DNA from: Thermothelomyces thermophilus ATCC 42464
Lineage: Eukaryota > Ascomycota > Sordariomycetes > Sordariales > Chaetomiaceae
DNA: 64,000 nucleotides
NCBI RefSeq assembly: GCF_000226095.1
Contig: NC_016477.1
Span: 2,914,001 to 2,978,000, forward strand
Direction of reading: 5' to 3'
Shown here: piece after piece, positions 11,561-22,477 of the stretch
Layout: every line of letters starts with the position of its first letter
How positions within the stretch are numbered: position 1 is the stretch's first letter
The notes under the pieces: generated by a model
The model's input: only the letters and a program-made list of their open reading frames with translations
Databases searched by the model: none
What the model was told of the DNA's origin: nothing
Program-made: the position numbers and the translations under genes

Positions 11561-11817
11561 GCTGGTAGGAGGAAACACGTACGGTCGCAACATTTGTGCT
11601 ATCGCCCCATAACGGCTCTGGGGCATCAGTCTGTAAGGAATTCCCAGGGAGTGGCGGAGTGTCCTCTCCTACCATGTTGAGCCAAGAGGAGAGAGCATCA
11701 CAAAAGGAATCGTGACGGCCAATTTCAGCAAGAATGTCAAAAACGTTGTCAAAATCACCTGGGAAGCAGTAAACACGAGGAGCAGAAAAGGACAATAAGA
11801 GTACAGGAGAGTTGTTC

Positions 11818-12052
11818 GCGCCGTGGGGGAAGGGGAAGCGCGCGAACACACCATCCAAGTCAGATCGCAACCAGAAATAAGCGTCATAGGGCGCATACCT
11901 GCTCAAGGGTCGTCCGCCATCTGGGGATGCCGGTCCACTCTCCGATTTATTGGCCACGTCCCCTGCAAAGGGCTCATTAGCGCGGTTTTCATCATCCCTA
12001 CTTTAGCCATGGCCAAGAATGGAGATTTCCAGGTGAGCGCCCCGGGCCTGGC
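11818..12052 (+). repeat. Dispersed repeat D, copy 2
   Basis: Second copy of the repeat at 9,452-9,706, with some internal length differences (extra bases after CCACTCTCCG and a gap before CATCATCCC). Homology ends at a CGCCCCGGGCC block near 12,050. Confidence 0.75.
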
Positions 12053-12635
12053 CCCTCAAGCCTCAGGGGGGTCGTTTCTAACCTCATCCCCCGGGGCACC
12101 TGCGAGGGTTCCAACGCCTGGCGTGCCGCCTACGTAGCTTGCTGATAGGCTGATTTTGAGGTTCCCCGCACCAGCTCGGCATCCCTACGAGTGACTGCAT
12201 GTGGCTGCGGTGTTGGCCGATCGCTAGGCAAGGGGCGCAACATACAGCCAACTGCCAGCAGCGGCTAGCCAATTATTTTTGGGTAACTCCCACCCCTGCT
12301 TAGGAGATCGCTTCGACCTGCAGCAGCTTTGACGCCACAACCCAGAGCCAATATAGAGGGGCTTCAATCCTCTGGAGCCGGCCGGCATGCAAGGCGCTAG
12401 CGATGGCTAAGTGGCGGGGTCTAACGGCACCGGAGGGCGAAATGGCTGAACCGAAGTGAGAGGCCCCCTTCCAAGCCTCAGACGGCACACAATGAAATGA
12501 ACAACTTCGTGTCCTCCTCACAGAGGGCAAGGCCTAGGAGAAACGCAAGTGACTAACAACTATTGGCGGCAACTTTGTGATCAAGCGTCATCATTGCCTC
12601 GCCCTCCGCCCTAAATCAACTCCCTAAGACGATCC
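12053..12635. other. No gene seen
   Basis: Short conflicting open frames on both strands (for example 12,300-12,530 minus); none shows a domain or a credible start. Confidence 0.45.
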
Positions 12636-13080
12636 TCAGATCGGGAGATAGTCAAAGCCTAAAGCCTTTATCCAAGGCCACCAAAGTCGAAGCCACAAAG
12701 GTTGAGGCGGGTAGTAGCGCTCGAGCAACTCCTTTCCCAACTTGGTTCTCTTCATATCCTCCTCATCAACATAGAGTGTTCCACGGTCTCCAAGCTTCAA
12801 CTTCACTCTGCGATCTGGTCCCTCGGTGATTATCACTACAGTTATCTCCATCTCAGGCCAGGTTACCCAGCGCCAACGAGACTCGGGGAAGGGTTTGGGT
12901 TTGAGCGCCTCCTTTCCCAACTCCGTTTTCTTCAAGTCCTCCTCGTGAATACATATTCTTCTGTCTTTGAATTCCAACATCCACCTTCCCTGCCCATCCA
13001 AGTTAGGAGCCTCTAAGGCTTACAGAGTCTAGGCTACCGTTAGCAAATCTTGTATGGCCCCAACGGCCGGGCAACAGAAC
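12636..13080 (-). pseudogene. Unknown small protein with an internal duplication
   Basis: On the minus strand 121 codons are open from 13,001 and the frame reads on upstream to about 13,080 across one TAG and one TAA (VGAIQDLLTVA, then LEAPNLDGQGRWML). The product contains two related blocks, RRICIHEEDLKKTELGKE and RGTLYVDEEDMKRTKLGKE, about 50 residues apart, so it is built from an internal repeat. The open part has no ATG (it opens with TTG), which is why I call it a broken or partial gene. Trp-rich C terminus (LWLRLWWPW). No family recognised. Confidence 0.45.
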
Positions 13081-14747
13081 CTGGGCCATTTCGGTTTCTG
13101 AAGGCTTGCTGGCGGTCTCGGGTATCATGGCGGACTCTGGAGGTTACATACGGTTTGGTGTAAGTGCTGTCAAAAGAGCAAGACAACTAAAGGAAGCAGA
13201 GGAAGCCTTGGGGGAGCAAGCAATAACACAAGATTCGGAGCCCTCTGGGTTGGTAGGGGTCCCTGCTTAACCCTCCATGGCGGCGTGCCGCCCTGGGTCT
13301 CGAGGTCGATTAGGACCGGGGACCCTCCGATTTGAGTTGAGGACCGCAAGAAAAGAAAGAATGGGGGTCGTTGCATGTCATCGTTGGCGCGAAGAGCGAC
13401 CCTCTATACGTGATGGCAGCCGTCCAAGCACGGCTCTTGGGAGCGAGTCTCTTTGCATGGCGATATACAGTATGTCGGGAACTGATGTCTTGCCGGCTGC
13501 AGAAGCAAGGGGGTGATGTCGGCCGAGACAACCACGGACGCTTGGCGCTAGATAAAAACACATCAGATGCCGAGCTGGTGCTGGAACTCCAAAGTGACCC
13601 TGCCAACAAGGAACGGCGCACTGAGTGCTGGAACCCTCGCAGGTACCTCAAGGTACGGGTTGTACCCCGGATCACAAAGTGGCCAGCGGCATGGCTTGCG
13701 AGAACGAGGGGCTGTTGATTAAGGATCCACTACGGCTTCATGCAGGTAGCTTGCCGGAACAGCTTGGCGCCAAGTGTTTAGTTCCCTTACCCTATAGGCG
13801 CAGGTATAATCAGGTCGATCGTGGGCTTGTCTGGATCATTCTTGGCATGCATGTGGGGTAGCTCGCCCAGGCTCTCTCGCCGGTCTCCCATGATCCCCAG
13901 CAAGCGGCTAGCTGTCTATTTCCGGTTTGGGATGTACAGTCTTGGATCACGGCCCGCTGTCTTGTAGGTTATGCCTCAGTTGCTGCTCATACAGAGTTTT
14001 GTTTTGTGACAGGCATTCACTCCTGGTCCCCAGTTTTCAGAGCACCCTCTCTCCCTTTGCCTCCCTCCTTGGCCTCCAAGATCGGCACAACATTTGCCAT
14101 TGGCTTCAACCGCCCACCGTGAGTCCCGCCGCCCTCATTTTCAGCAGTTGGCTTCTCCTGTCGTACCTCTCGATTCCGCACTGGCTTCGGCTTACGCAGC
14201 AAATGCCCAGCCGCCGTTGCTGCACTAAAGACATGTTAATTCAAGCCGAGCTTCACAAACATGACTGGCTTACGAGGTAGGCTTTAATCCATAGAAAGGG
14301 TCCATTGGAGGGAGAGTGTGATTAAAGATAGCAAAAAGAATTGGTTTGTGTTGCAAGTCGCGTACGAACTATGCTAAGATAACGATCTATATATTACCAA
14401 TGTGGCCTTGTCGACCAGGGTCGACGGCATGGCGGTCTGCAACTGAACACGCAGGACCGCGCGTAGGATTCCGAAAATGGCGACGGGCTGTCTCGGGAAA
14501 CGGCTGTCTCCGGAAACCCTGACCCCAAACCTGAACGCCGGCAAGACGGAATACACAACTGACCAGTGTTCGTGATGGCGCCAGGGGCTGGCCGGGACTC
14601 CTGTGCGCTTCGCGGGTACCTTGCAGTGTGCCGCTGCGAGCAGACGGACAGGACTGTGCTATATCTGCCCCCATCTCTCCCTCCTCTTCCATCCTGCAAG
14701 ATTCTACATCCTCCTACAGCATACACTCTCCAGCCCAAGACTTAACA
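13081..14747. other. No supported gene
   Basis: Several overlapping open frames of 60-121 codons on both strands (13,310-13,718; 13,927-14,280; 14,387-14,738) compete with each other and have no recognisable domains. The last 50 bases before 14,748 are probably the promoter and leader of the small Cys-rich gene that follows. Confidence 0.4.
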
Positions 14748-15064
14748 ATGTGCGATTATAAACAGGTAAGCACTCTACCCTAACTGCAATCCGCGTCTAA
14801 TGCCAGCAGCGAGAATATCCTTGTGGGCACTTCCGCTGGACTGCATTGAACTGGTGCGAAAGTTATAAGGGAGGGCAGAAGCGATGCGAACCTAATGTCA
14901 TAGACTTTGAAGAACGTCCAGGAGTTTGTGGAGAGTGCAAGGAAAAGAAGTGGGAAGATTGGGAACTTTCGTTTAACTTGATGCTGTCCAAACTCCGGGG
15001 TCGGGGGGTTCGGGGATGGTATAGTGAGAAGCTGCATGTCGAGCATATAAGACTACAGTATTAA
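14748..15064 (+). CDS. Small Cys-rich fungal protein, 90 aa, apparently intact
   Basis: Exon 1 (14,748-14,765) gives MCDYKQ; a 44-bp intron (14,766-14,809, GTAAGC to CAGCAG, with CTAAC inside) is followed by exon 2 (14,810-15,064) ending in TAA. The product MCDYKQREYPCGHFRW... has Cys or His at C2, C11, H13, C22, C32, C46 and C49, a spacing seen in small ascomycete proteins that probably bind zinc. The last 35 residues are less structured. No internal stop and clean splice sites set it apart from its broken neighbours. Function is unknown. Start chosen because the CDY-REYPCGHFRW opening is shared by the family and the ATG has an AACA context. Confidence 0.7.
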
Positions 15065-15643
15065 ACCGCAATTGGACAGCTCCAGAGTCCCCTGCTTGCC
15101 AGGACTGATCTTCTGCACGAGCTTTGTAGGCGACGATCCCGATCGAGTCGGTGACGTGCGTTGACAGCGTGACACGATCCCTTGTCCGCGCATTGTTCTT
15201 CATGTTATACGGAACATCGGTTGGCACTATGTAGACTACAGGCTCGCTTGACCCACACTAACAAAGGTACTTTTGACTAAGAGTGGCTTCACCCTTGCGT
15301 TCAAACCTCAAAGAGACATCGAGGCGCGCCCGACTTTCGACTCTAAACACCATACCCTCACGTACGAACGACTCCATAACCTGTCCGCTCTTTACAACGT
15401 GATCTCAGTGCAGCCCGATCCCTCTTAAGGGGATCCTGTGTCACCTGACAACTCGGCTGTCTCGTCCCGTCGTACTCAGTTCACCCGCTCCACACAAAAT
15501 GCCCCGCCAAAATACCCCGCCGTAGTCGTGAGGGAATTTCATCGGGCGCGAATCCAGCCCAAGACTTGCAGCTCAGATAGTCGCAAACACGGCCCAAGAC
15601 TCGCAGTTTAAAAGTCCCAGCACAGTCGCTGTCTATAGCAAGG
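15065..15643. other. No gene seen
   Basis: Gap between the two small spliced genes. It should hold the terminator of the first and the promoter of the second; no motif stands out. Confidence 0.4.
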
Positions 15644-15964
15644 ATGCCAGACAAGATCGGGACGCAAGATGAGGGTTTGAAAAAGGCTGCTAGATGGGTA
15701 ATGCCCCTCATATCCGTTTAGTTTGTGTTCTTAACTAACTGAAGATAGGCTGGCGTGACAGAGCATGATCTTGAAATCAGTACTACAAGGGGCTCGGAGC
15801 TGGTGGCTATATACTTAGAGGTGGCGTCCGAAGGAATGCTTGTCAACGAGCAGGGCTTGCAGCATCCGCAAGCGGGAAACTGGCTATATAAGCCCGACGA
15901 GCTCAAAGGTGAATTGCTAGCTATTGACGGGGTTGTAATCAAGTATATTAAGAGGAAGACTTAA
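15644..15964 (+). CDS. Small hypothetical protein, 89 aa, apparently intact
   Basis: Exon 1 (15,644-15,697, MPDKIGTQDEGLKKAARW) and exon 2 (15,749-15,964, starting AGVTEHDLEIS) are joined by a 51-bp intron with GTAATG at its start, TAACTAACTGAAGATAG at its end and an in-frame stop inside, which supports splicing. The product is acidic-neutral, soluble, without signal peptide or membrane segment, and ends K-R-K-T before TAA. I do not recognise the family. The region downstream (15,980 on) is a broken gene on the other strand, so the two converge. No TAA/TAG interruptions are present. Confidence 0.6.
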
Positions 15965-15979
15965 TTAAAGGCTAGTGGT

Positions 15980-17910
15980 GTTTAGGGCTTAGATAACGTG
16001 TAGAAACAACGATACAAGCTGCTACTTTGGAAATAGGAGCTTTTTGAGAGCTCGAGCAGAGACAAATCCTTTTCCCAGTGAATCTCCACGTCCTTGGTGA
16101 CCGGGGTAATACCGCCAACATCTTTACGGTGCATGGAGACGAGGAGACCCCGGTTTGCAAAAAGACTCTCAAGATGACTCGCAATCTCTGAAGAAGGTCT
16201 CTGAAATGGCAGCACTAGATCAAAGTTAGCATCAGTAATCGTATATCCTTCAATGACGACATATACTCTTAAGCTGCGTACTTCTCCTCTGCCGTCTTCT
16301 TAGTCATGGCGATGCGGAAGAGCCCTCCTATCCAACTCGTTCGATACCAGTCTGACCGATGCTCAAACCTGATATTGCCGTTAATATGTTGAATCTTCTC
16401 GACCAGACGTTCGCTCGAGTAGGTGCTCAAAACGGTGTAACGTATCAATTCCGAAAACCCCTCGATCGGGTGCGTAGTGTCAGCATTGTCTAGAGGCTGG
16501 ACGGAAGTGCCACTGAGCTGACTCGGCCGAGGAGCGGAAACGGGTTGGTCCGGCGGAACGTTCGAGCATTGTCCGGCTGACGGACCCACTGCGCCAGGAT
16601 GTCGGCCCCGGGACTCGGTGCTGCCTAGCTGGGACGTCAGGGTTTGACCAGGGCTTGGCCGACCGTAATACGGGACAGCAGCATGCGGATCTGAGGAGTT
16701 GCCTGTTAGAGCGGGTAGTCGTATAGTAACAGCAGTGCCTGGCGCGTATCACCTGTGTCAGCTCTTGGCGGAAAGAAAATCGTATGACAGGCCTACCATC
16801 CAACGCGTCTGTCTCTACTCTCGGCCGCTTTCTTGGTTGCCCCGTGGGTTCGGCCACACCGTCTGAGCCCGTAGGAGTGGCATCGGGCTGGGCCCCCGTG
16901 TCCAGGGACAGCGCTGCCGTCGGCGTGGCGTCGGTAGGCGCGGTGGGGCGTATTGTAGGCGGCAGGGCAGATGCGGGGTGGTTGTGGTCCGGCCGAGCAT
17001 CGGACGCGGTAAGATTCGCCGGCGGTGGCACAGGGGTGTTTGTCGAGGCTATACCTGGCGGACTGCTTGCTGAAGTTGTCGTACTAGCTGTCGGAGATGC
17101 GCTTTATTAGCTGAGATAAGGAAGCAGAATCAGGGCGCTTACCAGTCGCGTGCTCGCAGGCACATCGAGGGCGCACCACCGTGGCGCAAAAAGAGCATGT
17201 CAGCACCCATCGGGAAGCAGGCTGGGGTCGGGTCGGCAGAGCTGTGCAAGCGGTGTCGGGGGCACCCGTCGCGGGACCGGGTGATGACGGCGGGACGGCG
17301 GCCCGCAGGGGAGCAGGCTGGAATCGGGTCGGAGCCGTGCAAGGCACGCTAGGCTCAATGACTGGTTGTACGGGGTTTGGCGGTGGCTGGACGACCTCGG
17401 AGGCGACGCTCAAGGTAACTAAGGCAGCGGGCGCCGGTTTCCATTGTCGTAGGGTGTTAATGAGTTCCGGGTTACGAGGCCAAGTCGACCACTCCGCAAT
17501 CTTCCCAACCCCCTCCAAGAGCGCCTTGAAGGTCGATGCTGCAAGTTTGATAAGGTCATCTACGTGGTAGAGGACTGCTAAGATGCTAAACCGTGTATAA
17601 TCTAAAGATCGCAAATTGAGCCGCTTTTCTAGCACGATTCCCTTCTCCGTCGGCGGCTCAGGCTTGTAAATGTGCCTCGCGAAAGCCTTGGCGTGCTATA
17701 CATCCTTCGAGGTAATAGGTTCATGAAGGGGCTTCCGGCGACGGAGCTTCCGAGCGGCAGCATGGTGTTCGAGTTAAGCAAGTTGGTTATCGAACTTTGT
17801 AGGCTTCGTGGCAGCCTCGGCAACGACATCCTTATCCCAGAAGCAGTCTAAGAGCGCGTTAGCAGCCTCGACGAACCGATCCATAGAGGCAGCGTCGAAA
17901 TTGGGCAAGG
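15980..17910 (-). pseudogene. Large unknown multi-exon gene, broken
   Basis: Coding-like minus-strand blocks in order: FDAASMDRFVEAANALLD, KPTKFDNQLA, LEHHAAARKLRRRKPLHE, RHIYKPEPPTEKGIVLEKRL, YTRFSILAVLYHVDDLIKLA, KIAEWSTWPRNPELINTLRQW, a Pro/Ala-rich middle, then YSSERLVEKIQHINGNIRFE and VVIEGYTITDANFDLVLPFQ. Two introns can be read: one from GTAAGC to GACAG at about 17,150-17,090, which joins CACEHAT to STTTSASS, and one from GTAGGC to ACACAG near 16,790-16,750. Stops in the exons are mostly TAA/TAG at Gln-like sites. The N terminus runs into the minisatellite at 17,905-18,150. No domain was recognised. Confidence 0.4.
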
Positions 17911-18150
17911 AGACTAGGGGAGAGAGACGGGGCGAGAGAGACTGGGCGAGAGAGACGGGGCGAGAGAGACGGGCGAGAGAGACTGGGCGAGAGAGGCGGG
18001 GCGAGAGAGACGGGGCGAGAGAGACTGGGCGAGAGAGACGGGGCGAGAGAGACGGGCGAGAGAGACTGGGCGAGAGAGACGGGGCGAGAGAGAGAGAGAC
18101 TAGGGGAGAGAGACGGGGCGAGAGAGATTGGGCGAGAGAGAGTGGGTGAG
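17905..18150 (+). repeat. GAGAGAC minisatellite
   Basis: About 245 bases of 12-15 bp units of the type GGGGCGAGAGAGAC or TGGGCGAGAGAGAC with variable length, giving an uninterrupted purine-rich plus strand. On the minus strand it encodes a Ser/Leu/Pro repeat that leads into the unknown gene at 15,980-17,910, so it may once have been part of that reading frame. Confidence 0.85.
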
Positions 18151-18791
18151 GAAGAAAAGCGGGGGCAAGTGGATTGCTAATTGGATCAAAAAGCTGACCA
18201 GAGGGGTGGATGTAAAACTACGCTAATGCAACCGGCTGAGCCGCTCCTTGTACACTCCTAGCTCAACTTCCACGTCTGATCATGCCACTGAGCGTCTTTA
18301 GGGATGGACTCGCAGTCTTAAACGGAGGGGTAGGTGTATCAGTCGCCACGCCCTCAACCTGGGCGGCACCGTCCGGGCTGCGATTGCCGCATCGGCATGA
18401 AAAAGGGAGCCCGGTCTGCGGCTGCAGCTGGTGCAAAGTCGGCATGCGCCACTGATCTCCGTGCAAAATCAAGCAGCCGTCTCCCAACACGGTCAACCAT
18501 GACTTAGGAGCCCTGATCAATATCCTGGCAAGCCTTGTATCTCTGCTCGGCTGGCCCCGGCACCTTGGGTTCCGCAACTAATGCCGCTGCCTGTCACAGA
18601 AGCATGAAGGCTCGTGTACAGCAAGGCATCCAGCCCGAGAATGTGCAAGTCAAGGTGTGTATATACATAATTTCATAAATGATCGCCTCACACTAAGCCT
18701 GGTCGAGCCGGGAAATCGCTATAGGGGGGACCTTGTTAACACAACCACATCAAAGATCCCTGACAGCGGCACCGCCTAGCTCACCGATCCT
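18151..18791. other. No gene seen
   Basis: One 104-codon minus frame (18,263-18,577) without features. Nothing else stands out. Confidence 0.45.
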
Positions 18792-18957
18792 TCACCTGCG
18801 GACGGCTGTTTGTGCACGCACCGTTCTTCACGTCTCACGCAAAAAGCCTTGCTCGTTTTTACGGCGAAAAGCAACAACACAACCTTGGCCTGCCTACTTC
18901 ACCCGACCGTATTCAATCGCCCCCTAGGGAGGCCGGGTCGCTTCGTGGCGGTGGACG
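18792..18957 (-). repeat. Dispersed repeat A, copy 2 (inverted)
   Basis: Reverse-complement copy of 2,951-3,113. Together the pair forms an inverted repeat with arms about 15.7 kb apart. Confidence 0.7.
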
Positions 18958-19026
18958 TGGAAGAGGAAAAGGAGGGAGCGCGATGTTGAGGGGATGGAGC
19001 TTGGCGTGATTCGCAATAGGTGATGT

Positions 19027-19185
19027 CACGCATTGAGACCTGATTGGATACCGTGGTGGTCCTCCTGGTGGGTCTAAACGGAGGAATCAGAATGGTAAGG
19101 ATCAATTATTGGGAAGCACGTGCACGGCTCACACAATTGCCTAGGTAACCTGCATTGTTTACTACCCCTGAGATCTTACGGACAC
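19027..19185 (+). repeat. Dispersed repeat E, copy 1
   Basis: Matches 46,675-46,782 in the same orientation: ACGCATTGAGACCTG, GATACCGTGGT, GCTCACAC and GTTTACTACCCCTGA. Copy 1 carries about 50 extra bases in the middle. Probably the end of a decayed mobile element. Confidence 0.7.
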
Positions 19186-19213
19186 TCTCACCCAGCAATT
19201 ACCGGCATTAGAA

Positions 19214-19612
19214 TCACAAGTCCAGATCCACCTCATACTCCGAGTTAATCCCAAACTGCCTCAACTGATCAAATTTATCGTATCGGAATATCAGCTCATC
19301 CGCATCGGCTGACATTATCGAGCATGTTTCGCGGCTAGCGCTCCCGTCCGTTCTAGAAGAGCAGTAGGCGGAGGACTGGTTTTGGACAGAAACCAAGTTT
19401 AGGCGGAAATAAGTTAAGTGGAATTTTGAGTTTGCGCGGAAACGGACTAAGTTTGGGCGGAAACCAAGTTTAGGCGGAAACCAAGTTTGGGCGGAAACCG
19501 AGGTTTCCCCTTCATTAGGAAGCCGAGACGCCGATCCTGGAGGCTTCGTGCAGCTACGTCTTGTTGTAGCCTCTGCCTGCCGGATGACTTGGTCTCGCAG
19601 TCTCCGCCGCAC
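19214..19612 (-). CDS. Possible hypothetical ORF, C-terminal part of a lost gene
   Basis: A 132-codon minus frame whose last 33 residues (MSADADELIFRYDKF, FGINSEYEVDLDL) look coding by composition, while the middle crosses a short minisatellite (19,395-19,500). The N-terminal half is Arg/Ser-rich and unconvincing. No domain or family; it may be the tail of a broken gene. Confidence 0.25.
   Translation of the reverse strand: MRRRLRDQVIRQAEATTRRSCTKPPGSASRLPNEGETSVSAQTWFPPKLGFRPNLVRFRANSKFHLTYFRLNLVSVQNQSSAYCSSRTDGSASRETCSIMSADADELIFRYDKFDQLRQFGINSEYEVDLDL
19395..19500 (+). repeat. 17-bp minisatellite, short
   Basis: Four to five imperfect units of GGCGGAAACCAAGTTTA type, the last three the most alike. 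Confidence 0.7.
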
Positions 19613-20275
19613 TGCTAGCCCTTAATAGAAGCACTCTTATGGCGACAATGTATTTAGTGTTTTTTGCCGTAGCAAAGCCTTGCCGCCACCTTGCGGAACT
19701 GTGTGGTTTGCCTCTAATTCTGCGAGCCCTAGCGAGCCTGACCAACCAGCACATGCTTCATCATCCATGGTACCACCAAAATCCACCACAGGGGCATGGC
19801 TAGACAGGAATCAGCCTCAAAGCCGAGACGATGTCCGAGCTGCATGGGAATTCCAGGGATCTGCAAGCTCGATCACCACTCCTTGAGAACCAGGAATCAT
19901 CTGCCCCTTCGGCCGGCCTCCAACCACGTAGCCGTCTTAAGGCAAGGATGAGGCGGTGGGAAGGTGCGCTGTTGTGGGCATTTGTGATGAGGCTTACGGC
20001 CGCTAGCGTTGTAGGGTCACCCATGCAGGCGACAAGCAGCCGGGCGCCGTCAAGGTAGGTGCGTAGGGCTGTAGGTGGCGGTCGGAGTTGGGTGACCTGT
20101 TGCCTGAGCTGCGGGGTTCTAAGAGGCTCTGTGTATAAAGATCTTTCCTACCCGTTGCTGAATACAGAATCTTTTCGCGATATGCCGTTGCGCTCGTTCG
20201 CTTCTGTCACTGCCTGTTCTTCTATTGCGACTTTCGTCCCGCTGTCGCCTTATCGATAATTACCGCAGAGCATCG

Positions 20276-22017
20276 ATGGACTTAGGCAACCTGACCCAAG
20301 GCGCCCTGCCAGCCTCTGCGGCTAACACCAGGCATGAGGCCAACAACTCGACAACCAGCTGGCTCCCGCATCTTCCAGATGACGTCCTCGAGACTCTTAC
20401 CCTCCTTCTCGGGCCTCAATTCAACCTACTCCTAAAGCTGCTGATGGTACTCTATAACATAGTTGGGGGCCACTTTGGCTTCGACCCTACGTACCCCCTG
20501 AGCGCCTTTGGGTTCATCTAGGCCGTTCAAAAGTTCTGGATCTACCTGTACTCCAGCTTCCACTCGCTGGCTCGACAGTACTTTATGGCCAGTATCGAAG
20601 TCAGTAGCAACGACAACATCTACCTCTAGTTGATCAAATGGTTCGCCTCGCAACCAAGCTTGGTCAACTCGCGTTCTCTCACAGCCGAGACGGTATCTAA
20701 TAGTGTCTGGGATGACAAAGACGGGACCGGACTTATAACTAAGCGCGTTTCGTCCGATGGCTCCAATGCCTATCTCAACTTCTTAACCCAAAAGACCAAA
20801 GCTGCCCCTCGCTTTACGCCCGCCCTCGGCACACACGGCTTCTGGTTCAGGGGCCGGTACTTCCGACTTCACAGGAAGCAGGAGTCGCTATACGATGCTA
20901 ATAGGCCTTTCGGCATACCCCAATACAAAGACAAGGAGATCATTTTTCTTTCGTGCTTTGGCCGGTCTCCCGAGCCCCTCAAGGAGCTTCTAAAGCATTG
21001 CAAGGAGCAGTTCTACATTACCCACCAGGCAAAGACTACCATCCGACGGCCAGCACCCGAGGCCATCCGCAAAGGCCGCCGGAACAACTGGCAGCAGGTT
21101 ACACACCGCCCCATTCGACCGATAGACACCGTCGTTCTTGACGACGAGCAAAAGATCTAGGTGCTCTCGGACATAAACGAATACCTGCACCCTGCTACGC
21201 TACGCTGGTACGCTAACCGTAGCATCCCCCTTCGGCGAGGCTATCTCTTCTATGGTCCGCCCGGTACGGGCAAGACATTGTTCTCGTTTGCCCTCGCCGG
21301 CGTGTTCGGTCTCGACATCTATGTCATTTCCTTGCTCGACCCTTCCCTGACCGAAGAAGATCTTCTAGCGCTCTTCACCTCCCTCCCGCGCCGGTGCGTG
21401 GTCCTGCTCGAGGACATTGACACGGCCGGGCTCAAGCGCACCGACGACCCGAACGCCGACGAAAAGTCGTCCGAGAACTGGAAGGTCTCGGACCTCGCGC
21501 GCGAGCTCAAGCGCCACCAGCGCGGCGACGCGTCCGAGAACAAGGGCATCTCGCTGTCGGGCCTGCTCAACGCTATCGACGGCGTCGCCTCGCATGAAGG
21601 GCGCGTGCTGATCATGACCACCAACAAGCCCGAGACGCTTGACGAGGCCCTGATTCGTCCCAGCCGTATTGATATACAGATAGGATTCACCAACGCGACG
21701 CAGGAGCAGGCCCGCGAGCTGTTTGTACGCATGTACAAGCCTGACAGCACAGACGACCCCAACCCCTTTCCCCCCGTCCCTACCCCGACCGCCCCTAACC
21801 TTAACACCCTAGCAGAGAAGTTTGCCCGGCAAATCCCACCAGGTGTCTTTTCCCCGGCGGAGCTACAGGGGTTTATGATTAAAAGAAAGGGCAAGCCGAA
21901 GAAGGCGGCCGATGACGTAGGGCGGTAGGTTAAGAGAATGATAGAGTCGAAGGAAAAAGGGGAGAAAGTACAGGTAAAAGGGGAAGAAAAAGGGGGAGGA
22001 GAGGCCTATAAGTACTA
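20276..22017 (+). pseudogene. BCS1-like AAA ATPase, RIP-inactivated
   Basis: From ATG 20,276 a single frame of about 580 codons carries an N-terminal hydrophobic segment (LLLKLLMVLYNIVGG), the BCS1-type region (FMASIEVSSND..., IKWFASQP, VNSRSLTAETVS), then the AAA module: Walker A GPPGTGKT (residues 327-334), Walker B VVLLEDID (375-382), sensor TTNKPETLD and RPSRIDIQIGF. Known members are mitochondrial or ER AAA proteins; BCS1 inserts the Rieske protein into complex III, but many fungal paralogues have no assigned substrate. Four in-frame TAG codons, at 20,519, 20,627, 21,158 and 21,926, each suit Gln or Trp. There is no frameshift and no TGA. GC-rich codon use is kept around the Walker motifs. 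Confidence 0.9.
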
Positions 22018-22477
22018 GCTATCTTAAGTCTTAGGGGAAGTGTTATCGTTTGCTCGGCTATAGCTAGTAAAAGGTCGATTACGCTTGCCTCGCTAGGTTG
22101 GGGAGACTTGAAGCAACAGGGGCGATTGCCATAGCAAGCCGACAAACTCTCTGCTCACGACACCGGCGTACCTCTTTAAAGAAATAAATGCTCTGTCTCA
22201 ATAATGAGGCTTAGGATTCTTCATTTAGTACCTAATTCTTACATTCCTACAAACTTGGAAGGTTAGTGTTCGAAGGCTTGTTTCTCCACTCAGTGTATCT
22301 GAAAGAGAGGTGATGCCCCATGGAGAGGAATAGGGGGGACAATTTTGTAGAGAAAGGAAACAAGGCTAACGGAATTGGGAAAAGCACAGTCCCCCTCGAA
22401 CCAACACCAGTACCATATAGAATACACGCAGCGCGAAACCCTCCGCGAAACCCTCCCTGTCCTATCAAATCCACCCA
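22018..22477. other. No gene seen
   Basis: Former 3' flank of the BCS1-like gene; AT-leaning with short shadow frames only. Confidence 0.45.

Noticed and set aside
11547-11957. 137-codon minus frame overlapping the N terminus of the LaeA-like gene.
   Set aside because: It is made partly of repeat D and partly of a different frame of the methyltransferase gene; probably a mosaic shadow, although its middle part has coding-like composition.
17905-18150. CRISPR-like array of short repeats.
   Set aside because: Units are contiguous without unique spacers and vary in length; this is a eukaryotic minisatellite. The same applies to the arrays at 5,090, 25,881 and 41,583.
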